Below the pieces are notes generated by a model. It was not told where the DNA came from. It saw only the letters and a list, made by a program, of their open reading frames with translations, and made no database searches. A stretch of DNA of 33,953 nucleotides from Bacteroidota bacterium. GTDB taxonomy: Bacteria; Bacteroidota; Bacteroidia; B-17B0; Aurantibacillaceae. Location of the stretch: NCBI GenBank assembly GCA_018267655.1, contig JAFDYB010000054.1, positions 1 through 33,953 on the forward strand, written 5' to 3'. The position numbers and the translations under genes are program-made. The first letter of the stretch is position 1, and each line of letters starts with the position of its first letter. Positions 1 through 6,455 of the stretch are shown here, in pieces.

Positions 1-1
1 T

Positions 2-343
2 CAAAGCATTCACGACTGGAGAACAACCTATAAAGAAAAAGGTTTAGAAGCCTTGCTTTACAATGGTAGAATTGGAAAAGTCGGAAAGCCCTCTGTATTC
101 ACTAAGCAAGAACATGAGAAAATAGGGAAAAAGCTAAAGGACCCAAGAAATGGAGTAGCTGGTTACATCGAGCTACAAGAATGGATAGAGCAAGAATTTA
201 AAAAAGAGATAAAATATAATACCATACTTAAATATGCTATTCGCCATTTTAATACAAAAGTAAAGGTGGCTAGAAAAAGCCATGTAAAAAAGGACCCACA
301 AGCGGTTGAAGCTTTTAAAAAACTTTACGCAAAAAATAGCTGA
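2..343 (+). CDS. IS630-family transposase, N-terminal (OrfA-like) fragment, 5' end outside window
   Basis: The reading frame is already open at base 2, so the gene starts before the window; the TTG at 53 is internal. The visible 113 residues resemble the DNA-binding N-terminal part of IS630/Tc1-like transposases: a helix-turn-helix tail (IHDWRTTYKEKGLEALL), then a winged-helix segment (VAGYIELQEWIEQEFKKEIKYNTILKYAIRHF) and the linker ending in SHVKKDPQAVEAFKK. The frame stops at 343. A +1 frame across the A-run near 336 continues with KIAEIALAAPLITEK and stops at 380, which looks like the first residues of the OrfB half. The DDE catalytic domain is absent, so the element is truncated and inactive here. 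It borders the retron locus. Family call is from pattern similarity. Confidence 0.75.
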   Translation, partial: QSIHDWRTTYKEKGLEALLYNGRIGKVGKPSVFTKQEHEKIGKKLKDPRNGVAGYIELQEWIEQEFKKEIKYNTILKYAIRHFNTKVKVARKSHVKKDPQAVEAFKKLYAKNS

Positions 344-371
344 AATTGCCCTTGCTGCGCCTTTAATTACA

Positions 372-390
372 GAAAAATGAAGAACTTCAT
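372..390 (-). terminator. Intrinsic terminator after the retron reverse transcriptase
   Basis: On the minus strand ATGAAG and CTTCAT pair around a very short loop and are followed by a run of five T. It lies about 20 bases past the reverse transcriptase stop codon at 409-411, where a transcript end would be expected. The stem is short, so strength is uncertain. Confidence 0.5.
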
Positions 391-408
391 TTCATGACAA
401 AATAAAAA

Positions 409-1569
409 TTACCAACTATTTTTATAAGCAGCTTTAAAGCTATTATAAAGTCGATCGTCTGTGCCTCTTATTTGCCCTACAAAATTTATATAACCTATTA
501 CTATTTTTTTAAATCGGCAAGCAAATGCAATATTAATTTCATTATCAGATTGTTCAGATTCAAAAATAGCAGTGTTTTTATTAGTTAATGAATTTGTTTT
601 AATTGGTGGATTTTCAGATTTAAAATGTCGTTTGGCCGCTACCTCTATTCCATTCCGACTCATATCGTGCAGCATGGCTCTAATTTTTTTGAGCAATTTT
701 CTATCGATGTTTACTTTTTCATTCACTACTAAACCCGTTACAACTTGCTTTCGATTTGATAAGCGTAAACGAAATTTATTTTTATTGAGTTCGAACCCAT
801 ATTTGTTTATTAATAACGTGATTTCAGAAATTATCTCATCGGTAATTTTTTCGTTTGACGAAAATGTTAAATCGTCGGCATAACGCGAATAACTTATGTT
901 TTTTTCATTACAAAAATTTTTCAAATCACGGTCTAATTGAAAACATATAAAATTTGAAATTACCGGCGATGTAGGCGCACCAATAGGAAGCACCCCTTTG
1001 TAAGTACATAAAAGTGTGAGGGCAGTTGCAACCTGCTCGTTGAAATTAAACAATTCCGACGTAAATATTTTTTTTACACGGTATGCCGAAATGCTGGGAA
1101 AAAAGTTTTTAATGTCAATATTTAATACGTGTTTTTTATTGACATGATATTTTGCATTCTCCGCAATATTACATTTTGCATCGAAAGGAAAAGGATTAAT
1201 TACAAAGCCATTTACCTCGTTGGGTTTAATGCATAAATAATAGCCCTGTAAAAAATAATTCAACCGCTTTTGAACACGTTTTAATTCATAATTAGGAGCA
1301 TAAATTTGTCTAAATTCTCCACTCTTTTTTTTTACTTTTAATTCAGTGTAAACAGGATTATTAATTAATACTTCTATGCCTGAAATTGAATTGGAAAGCG
1401 CTAAGCAAAGGTGTGTGGGTATTTTAATTGAAAGTAAAATTAATGCATTAATTTCATGCAATTTATACTTTTCGCTTTTATTTTGAGGTAAGCTATTCCA
1501 ATTAAAATAACTATTAAAATTTTCTCTTACATTTTTTAGAGCAATTGATATGTCGGGAAGATTTTTCAT
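409..1569 (-). CDS. Retron-type reverse transcriptase (RNA-directed DNA polymerase)
   Basis: This 386-residue protein has the reverse transcriptase core in order: the AP motif after KKSGEFRQIYAP (82-92), the first catalytic aspartate block NIDIKNFFPSI (150-160), LPIGAPTSPVISNF (194-207) and the catalytic YADD at 230-233. Two hallmarks separate retron enzymes from group II intron and DGR enzymes: the region X motif NAxxH (NAKYH, 138-142) and the region Y motif VTG (277-279). Both are present. Length matches retron enzymes, with a rather long insert around 315-350 before GYINFVGQI. It should copy part of a partner RNA into msDNA primed from a branching guanosine. The candidate partner RNA lies directly upstream (1630-1796), and a DnaB-like ATPase gene precedes that in the same direction. 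All core catalytic residues look intact. Confidence 0.93.
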   Translation of the reverse strand: MKNLPDISIALKNVRENFNSYFNWNSLPQNKSEKYKLHEINALILLSIKIPTHLCLALSNSISGIEVLINNPVYTELKVKKKSGEFRQIYAPNYELKRVQKRLNYFLQGYYLCIKPNEVNGFVINPFPFDAKCNIAENAKYHVNKKHVLNIDIKNFFPSISAYRVKKIFTSELFNFNEQVATALTLLCTYKGVLPIGAPTSPVISNFICFQLDRDLKNFCNEKNISYSRYADDLTFSSNEKITDEIISEITLLINKYGFELNKNKFRLRLSNRKQVVTGLVVNEKVNIDRKLLKKIRAMLHDMSRNGIEVAAKRHFKSENPPIKTNSLTNKNTAIFESEQSDNEINIAFACRFKKIVIGYINFVGQIRGTDDRLYNSFKAAYKNSW

Positions 1570-1629
1570 TTACAAACGCTTACTGCATTTTTTGTTTTTA
1601 TGTTTTTAACTTGTAATTATTTAAAAAAA

Positions 1630-1796
1630 GAACCGTTGTAATTTATCTTAATTTATTTCATTATAGCGAGCGAACGAAGCTTGCTTCGCAGAGCGAGGCT
1701 ATAATGGTTTTATCAACCTTTCACTAATTCATGGGTTGCAGGAACACAACCACAATGTTATTTTATTTAACATCATAAATATTTAAACAACGGTTC
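1630..1796 (-). ncRNA. Candidate retron msr-msd RNA
   Basis: The gap between the ATPase and reverse transcriptase genes has the layout expected of a retron RNA. Read on the minus strand: a1 GAACCGTTGT (1796-1787); a small hairpin ATGTTA/TAACAT; a second hairpin GGTTG/CAACC; a short GGTT/AACC hairpin; a long hairpin at 1706-1659 whose outer 9-bp stem is CATTATAGC/GCTATAATG and inner stem CGAAGC/GCTTCG; then a2 ACAACGGTTC (1639-1630). The a1 and a2 segments are a perfect 10-bp inverted repeat, and beyond a 2-nt mismatch A and T runs could extend it. In known retrons such repeats bound the RNA and the long hairpin is the reverse-transcribed msd. The branching G cannot be fixed by eye; G residues shortly after a1 are candidates. 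Confidence 0.82.
1659..1706 (-). repeat. 48-nt inverted repeat, putative msd hairpin
   Basis: CATTATAGC at one end and GCTATAATG at the other form nine perfect pairs. An internal loop of 8 and 6 nt follows, then a 6-7 bp GC-rich stem closed by a two-base turn. It is far richer in G and C than its surroundings. Its place just before a2 and the reverse transcriptase fits the template for msDNA. Confidence 0.85.
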
Positions 1797-1803
1797 AATT
1801 TTT

Positions 1804-2901
1804 TTAAAATGATAATCCTAAATCTAATTTATCTATCATATTTTTTATGTTGGGATTTTTCTCCACCATTTCATTTAACCTATCCTCTGAGAAATTAAAA
1901 TCGTTTTTTGAATTGTCAAATTCACTAAATTTCGTAAAATGTTCGTCAACAAATAACTTAAATTCTCCTAAAGCACCCCTTCTATTTTTTGCGAAAATAA
2001 CCTCCATACGGTTTTTTGTAGGCTCATTGTTTTCATCTACCTCAAATCCATAATACGCAGGGCGATATAAAAAAATAACTTTATCGGCAATATATTCTAT
2101 TGAGCCACTTTCTCTTATATCCGAAAACATTGGGCGTTTTGCTCCTCCTGCTCTGTTTTCAAGCATTCTGTTCAACTGACTTGAAATAATTACACACACA
2201 TTATTATGTTTTGCAATATTTTTTAACTCTCTACAAATAAAACTAACTTCAAATTCACGGTTATTATAATATTTACTTTGCCCCATCATTTGTATACAGT
2301 CAACAAAAATTACTTTAACGTTATTTGTTTTAATTTGTTTTTCGCATTCGGCTTTAAATGCCGAAATTATATGGTTGCACGAATCGTTTATAAATATTTT
2401 ACTTTCTTTCAATTTTTCTTCTGCCAACAAAAGTTGTTGTTCTTCTTCAATTGAAAAGTTTAATTGTAACATCTTAGAGTTTGAGTAGCCAGAAAGTGCC
2501 GAAATAAAACGTGATGATAATGCCTCTTCCGGCAAATCAAATGTAAAATATAAAACGGGTTGTGTTTTAGAAATATTAAGTGCTAAATTAACCATAAACT
2601 GTGTTTTTCCCATGCCAGGGCGAGCAGCAATAACATTTAATTCGCCCAATAAAAATCCTCCAAAACTACTGTCAATAGCAAGAAAACCAGTTTTAATTAC
2701 ATTTTCTAAATTCTTTTTTAAGCTGATATTTTTAATCTTTTCCCTTGTAAGTTCAGCTATGCTTTTCGATTCTTTAACATGGGCATATTGCGACCTTACA
2801 TCTTGCAATACTTTTTCTATACGATTAAAAATTTCTTTTTCATCGGCATTAGGATAATCGCTGAGTATTTTCTCGATTTTATTTTTTAGATTAGCTTGCA
2901 T
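1804..2901 (-). CDS. DnaB-family RecA-fold helicase/ATPase, putative retron partner
   Basis: The 365-residue protein matches the C-terminal ATPase domain of DnaB helicases: TGFLAIDSSFGGFLLGELNVI, Walker A ARPGMGKT (93-100), Walker B VIFVD (197-201), SSQLNR (240-245), the DnaB signature SDIRESGSIEYIADKVIF (260-277) and an arginine-finger-like AKNRRGALGEF (304-314). The usual DnaB N-terminal domain is missing; residues 1-70 are a short, charged helical region. The catalytic glutamate of the usual SLEMP motif reads as aspartate here (FTFDLPEE, 120-126). It ends about 8 nt before the a1 repeat of the candidate retron RNA and runs in the same direction as the reverse transcriptase, so co-expression is likely. 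A solitary phage-like helicase is the alternative. Function as a retron effector is inferred from position only. Confidence 0.85.
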   Translation of the reverse strand: MQANLKNKIEKILSDYPNADEKEIFNRIEKVLQDVRSQYAHVKESKSIAELTREKIKNISLKKNLENVIKTGFLAIDSSFGGFLLGELNVIAARPGMGKTQFMVNLALNISKTQPVLYFTFDLPEEALSSRFISALSGYSNSKMLQLNFSIEEEQQLLLAEEKLKESKIFINDSCNHIISAFKAECEKQIKTNNVKVIFVDCIQMMGQSKYYNNREFEVSFICRELKNIAKHNNVCVIISSQLNRMLENRAGGAKRPMFSDIRESGSIEYIADKVIFLYRPAYYGFEVDENNEPTKNRMEVIFAKNRRGALGEFKLFVDEHFTKFSEFDNSKNDFNFSEDRLNEMVEKNPNIKNMIDKLDLGLSF

Positions 2902-2921
2902 GTGTTTTTGAAATAGTATTA

Positions 2922-2929
2922 CAAAGTTA
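2922..2929 (-). promoter_or_regulatory. Possible Bacteroidota -7 element for the ATPase-retron operon
   Basis: The minus strand reads TAACTTTG, a full match to TAnnTTTG, about 20 nt before the ATPase start codon. No clear TTTG -33 box is seen at the usual distance, so this is tentative. Confidence 0.4.
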
Positions 2930-3083
2930 TTTTTAAATTAATTATTTTTTATTCTGTTGAAAATTATAGGTTAAACGATTTTAGATTGTAAAATTATTTT
3001 TCAGAAAGCTCTGATACATAGTATTATAACCTAGAAAATAAACAAAGGTTACTTTGAGTTTATAAAAAATAAAAAAAGTTGTG

Positions 3084-3767
3084 TTAAAATAGTTCAAATT
3101 TATTAATGAGCACATCTTTTTCACAATACTTACATGGTTTAAACCCAAGCTGTTCTAGCAAAAAGCCTTCAAACTTTAAATCTGGGTTGTACAAAACTTT
3201 ATAATATTCAATTAATAATGCTTTTATAGGTCGCTTAAATTTTTGGTCGTATTGCATTAAAAAGCGTTTTAATTCTTCATCATTAAGTGGTGTATAATTA
3301 TTATTAATCACTTCATTAATATAGGCTAAATAAGTGTGTTTTTGAAATTTTTTAATTACATTTTTGCGTTCTTCGGTAGAATTCTTATAAAAATTCCCAG
3401 CCTCGTAAATATGGTGGTTAATTCTTTTTTCAAGTTCATTAAGATTTAAATTTTCAATTTCTTCCACTCCTGAGTTTTCAATTTCAACCGAATTAGGGCT
3501 AACAGAAATTCCAAACATCATTTGCAGCCGTGCTATAAAAACATCTGGTTTCTCTAATAAGTATTGATTTTGTTTAAACCACTTTCTAAAATTTAATACT
3601 TCATTAGTCCCTCTTTCTTTTATCTCGTTTGGAATTTCGAAGTTTTTAAAATTTGAATTTAACCTTTCGCAGCAACTATTTGTGTGATATGACGGTACGC
3701 CTCCTTCATAAACATATTTAAAATTATCGGTGCGCTTTACTTTTAAATAAATTCCACTCTTTATGTT
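3084..3767 (-). pseudogene. Unknown protein with YHTNSC and C-terminal CKYC motif, 5' end missing
   Basis: The frame is open from a stop at 3768-3770 down to 3084, giving about 228 residues. The first usable ATG lies at 3521, deep inside what looks like conserved sequence: KSGIYLKVKRTDNFKYV, then GGVPSYHTNSC, NFKNFEIPNEIKERG and NFRKWF all precede it. No ATG, GTG or TTG occurs in frame before these, so the real start seems lost, or is non-canonical. The C-terminal half is lysine-rich and helical, ending in GFKPCKYC, possibly a metal-binding pair. I do not recognise a function; the N-terminal blocks look like a hypothetical family of Bacteroidota. It lies upstream of the retron operon on the same strand and may be a relic or an accessory gene. 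A shorter protein of 145 residues (3084-3521) is possible but less likely. Confidence 0.55.
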
Positions 3768-3799
3768 TCACTTTAGGGAAACTTTATTGTCTTTGTATT

Positions 3800-4148
3800 G
3801 TGAACAATAATCAAAAGTATAGAAAAATTACCTTTTATAAAAGTTATTTTCAGGACTTCTTTGGCAAGCAATCAAAAAAAGTAAAAGCAAAAATCGTTTG
3901 AACTTTTAATTTAATTGAAGACCTGCATAGAATTCCGGAAGTTTATCTAAAACACCTTGAAAACACAGACGGACTTTATGAAATTAGAGTTCAACAAGGC
4001 AGCGATATTTTTCGCATTTTTTGTTTTTTTGATCAAGGACAATTAGTTGTTTTAACGAATGGTTTCCAAAAAAAAAACTCAAAAGACACCGAAAAAAGAA
4101 ATTGAATTAGCACTTAAAATAAAAACCGAATATGAAAACGAAAAATAA
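3800..4148 (+). pseudogene. higB: HigB/RelE-type toxin (phage Gp49-like), inactivated
   Basis: From a possible GTG at 3800 the frame reads FYKSYFQDFFGKQSKKVKAKIV, hits TGA at 3899-3901 where the family usually has tryptophan, and resumes with TFNLIEDLHRIPEVYLKHLE, then GLYEIRVQQGSDIFRIFCFF and VVLTNGFQKK. A run of ten A at 4068-4077 shifts the frame; with nine A it would read FQKKTQKTPKKEIELALKIK to a stop at 4148. This is the whole of a RelE-superfamily HigB toxin, which normally cleaves mRNA on the ribosome, with two independent lesions. The repaired reading ends 17 nt inside the downstream antitoxin, the usual higBA overlap. Either lesion alone should abolish the toxin, unless read-through or slippage rescues it. 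Confidence 0.85.
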
Positions 4149-4437
4149 AAACTTGACAACTCTTGAAGAGTTTAAAGAGAGGAACTACGGAAAACGTGGA
4201 ACAAAAAAACGTGACGATCTTGAAGCAGGTTATGAAAATTTCAAAATGGGCGCGTTAATTCATGATACTCGTATAGAAATGGGAATGACACAAGAACAGC
4301 TTGCTGAAAAAGTCGGTACAACTAAATCGTATATTTCTAAAATTGAAAACAATATCAAAGAGGCTCGAATTTCGACTCTTCAAAAAATAGTAGAACTCGG
4401 TTTTGGCGGACACTTAGAATTATCAATAAAACTCTAA
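4132..4437 (+). CDS. higA: HigA-type antitoxin, Xre/HTH regulator
   Basis: The 101-residue protein has a Cro/C1-type helix-turn-helix in its C-terminal two thirds: HDTRIEMGMTQEQLAEKVGT followed by TKSYISKIENN. It resembles antitoxins that bind a HigB toxin and repress their own operon. The N-terminal 40 residues are charged, as is common in this subgroup. The start ATG overlaps the end of the broken toxin frame. The gene is intact while the toxin is dead, so it is now an orphan antitoxin that could still act as a repressor or neutralise a related toxin elsewhere. Confidence 0.88.
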   Translation: MKTKNKNLTTLEEFKERNYGKRGTKKRDDLEAGYENFKMGALIHDTRIEMGMTQEQLAEKVGTTKSYISKIENNIKEARISTLQKIVELGFGGHLELSIKL

Positions 4438-4529
4438 CAGCCGACTGAATACAAGAAATAAAAACCCGCATATAATAGCAAGCAAGCGCCAGTGGTGGGA
4501 CAAGTATAATTTTAAAAACAACTTTACCT

Positions 4530-4877
4530 AAAAAAACTAAATACCAAGCCGCATTAGCTGCAAACAAAAGCATCAACTACCAAGAGTATTTCGAAGATGT
4601 TATTGGAGTAACAGTACCTGAAAAAAACAAAATAATTTCTATTCAATTACTTTTTACACCAACTGAAGCGCCTTACATTTTAACCAAACCTATTCATGGC
4701 TCGCAAAAGAAAAAGGAGCTAAATAAAAAAGGGTTACTAATTTCGGTAGATTTAATTCCAAACATTGAGTTTGAAAAACTTATACTATCCTTTGGTGAAA
4801 ATGTAAAAGTAATTAGTCCGAAAAGTTTCTCTAATAAAATAAAAAATCGCATTGAAAAAATGAGGGGGCAGTATTAG
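4530..4877 (+). pseudogene. C-terminal remnant of a WYL-domain transcriptional regulator
   Basis: With no start codon, the frame ending at TAG 4875-4877 reads YQEYFEDVIGVTVPEKNK, then TPTEAPYILTKPIHGSQK, ISVDLIPNIEFEKLILSFG and NVKVISPKSF. This is the C-terminal extension typical of WYL-domain (DeoR-like) regulators in Bacteroidota. The helix-turn-helix and most of the WYL domain are gone, so only the last 110 or so residues survive. The left edge is approximate. Confidence 0.75.
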
Positions 4878-5139
4878 TGCTTAATGCAAACTCTTCAAAA
4901 ATCACTTCAACGCTCGTTTTTTTTGTGCCTTTTACCCTGTGCATTACTACAAAAGCCTTTAGATCCATTTTTTCGATTTCGGCGTTTAGTTTATTTACTT
5001 CTAGTCGAGTAAGTGCACTGTAAACAATTTCGATGTTTTCTTTTTCCCCCGTTCTTCCGTATCCGCTTTTACCGTTGTAACATGAAGGTAAATATTTAAA
5101 CAGACCAAAAAAAAGATAAAAAAATATAGCTGAAAGCAC
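4831..5139 (-). pseudogene. Remnant of a YitT-family membrane protein (DUF2179 tail)
   Basis: A 102-residue frame contains, in about 4921-5091, KYLPSCYNGKSGYGRTGEKE, NIEIVYSALTRLEVNKLNAE and KMDLKAFVVMHRVKGTK. This matches the cytoplasmic DUF2179 domain at the end of YitT-family proteins. All of the membrane segments that should precede it are absent, and the end runs off into unrelated sequence overlapping the WYL remnant on the other strand. It is a relic, not a working gene. The first 16 residues are hydrophobic but do not look like YitT. Confidence 0.65.
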
Positions 5140-5333
5140 AGGTTGATTTAACTGTAGATTCAGTAATGAAATTTATAGTATGAGTAAAAAACTCACTTAT
5201 CTCGTTTAAGGACTTATAAAGTAAATTTTATTTATACGGTTAATGAAACACTACCATTTAATATCAAGTACAAATATTAACTAAACGCGCTTCTAATGCG
5301 TAATTTGAATTTAATTATATTATAACACGGCTA

Positions 5334-6446
5334 TTATTTATAACCGTCGGTTAAAGTCATTAAAAAAGCAACTATTGCATTTTCTTCTGCTGCCGTTAAT
5401 TTTAAATTTCCGAGTTCTTTATGATTTACATTCGCAGGAATTTCAGGATTATTAAATAACGAATCGCGTACATTATAAAAATGCACAACATCATTAAGTG
5501 TATTAAATAAACCATTGTGAAAATACGGTGCTGTTACTGCAATATTACGGAGCGTTGGCACTTTAAATGCGCCATTAAATAAAGCGTTTCCTACAGTTAC
5601 ACCTAAGCCTTTATCTAAATAATTAATGCCTGCGGGGTTAAAACCCGAAGGTATTGTATAAAAAGGATTAGCTGCGTTTTTAGGAATTCCTATATTATCA
5701 TAAGTAAAATCGGTAAATAATATTTGTCCTGAATTAGGATCTTGTGTATCAGGGTGGCAATTAGCACAACGTCCTTTTAAAGTATCTTTAAATAAATTAT
5801 AACCATTTAATTCTTGCGCCGTTAGTGTTGCTTGTCCTTTTAAATAGTAATCAAATTTAGATGTAAACCTGTTTGAAAACGAAGCTGAACGCTCAAAAGA
5901 AGCGATGGCGTCTGCTATATTATTAAACGCAGTATTTGCATCTGTAATTGAGCCATAAACTTTTTGATATAGTGCGTAATATTGTGCCATTTTTATTTTA
6001 TTTATGAGTGCCTCAATGCTCACATTGCCCATCTCTAAAGGATTTAAAAATGGTCCTTTTGCTTGGTCTTCTAAAGTATTCGCTCTCCCATCAAGAAATT
6101 GACCTCCAACAAACGATCCGTCATCTATACTGTATTTTAAAGTTAATGGTGAGTACATTGAGTAAACAATGCTAGGCGCATTTCTACTCCCAAACAAACC
6201 CGTAACAGCGCCAGGCGACACTGTGTTATGACTTGAATCGCTGAATGCAGCTCCCGGCGAATGACAGCTTGCACAAGATTGCCCGGTAGGATTAGATAAA
6301 TTTCTATCAAAAAATATTGATTTTCCTAAGGCTACTTTATCGTTAGGCGTGGCTAAAGAATTAGGAACAGATATTTGTTCTTTCTTACACGATAATAGCG
6401 TTAACATAAGGGTTAAACTAAAAAAATAAAATTTACTTTTTGTCAT
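5334..6446 (-). CDS. Di-heme cytochrome c peroxidase family lipoprotein
   Basis: The 370-residue protein has a lipoprotein signal (LTLMLTLLSC, Cys20) and two c-type heme motifs: CASCH (58-62) and CANCH (227-231). Conserved blocks of the CcpA/MauG family are visible: LGKSIFFDRNLS, RNAPSIVY, FLDGRANTLEDQAKGPFLNP, FKVPTLRNIAVTAPYFHNG. It is expected to sit in the periplasm anchored by lipid and to reduce hydrogen peroxide with electrons from cytochrome c, or to do a related oxidation. It follows the TonB receptor gene with a 9-bp gap, so they are almost certainly one operon; such pairing hints at a link to iron or another imported metal or compound. Confidence 0.93.
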   Translation of the reverse strand: MTKSKFYFFSLTLMLTLLSCKKEQISVPNSLATPNDKVALGKSIFFDRNLSNPTGQSCASCHSPGAAFSDSSHNTVSPGAVTGLFGSRNAPSIVYSMYSPLTLKYSIDDGSFVGGQFLDGRANTLEDQAKGPFLNPLEMGNVSIEALINKIKMAQYYALYQKVYGSITDANTAFNNIADAIASFERSASFSNRFTSKFDYYLKGQATLTAQELNGYNLFKDTLKGRCANCHPDTQDPNSGQILFTDFTYDNIGIPKNAANPFYTIPSGFNPAGINYLDKGLGVTVGNALFNGAFKVPTLRNIAVTAPYFHNGLFNTLNDVVHFYNVRDSLFNNPEIPANVNHKELGNLKLTAAEENAIVAFLMTLTDGYK

Positions 6447-6455
6447 AATTATACT

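Noticed and set aside
53..343. A complete 96-residue gene starting at TTG 53
   Set aside because: The frame is open to base 2 with transposase-like sequence before the TTG, so the true start lies outside the window.
3899..3901. TGA inside the HigB frame as a recoded tryptophan codon
   Set aside because: TGA appears as a normal stop elsewhere and the same gene also has a frameshift, so simple decay explains it.
5285..5301. Terminator after the cytochrome c peroxidase gene (ACGC/GCGT)
   Set aside because: Only four base pairs and no T-run, so not strong enough to list.
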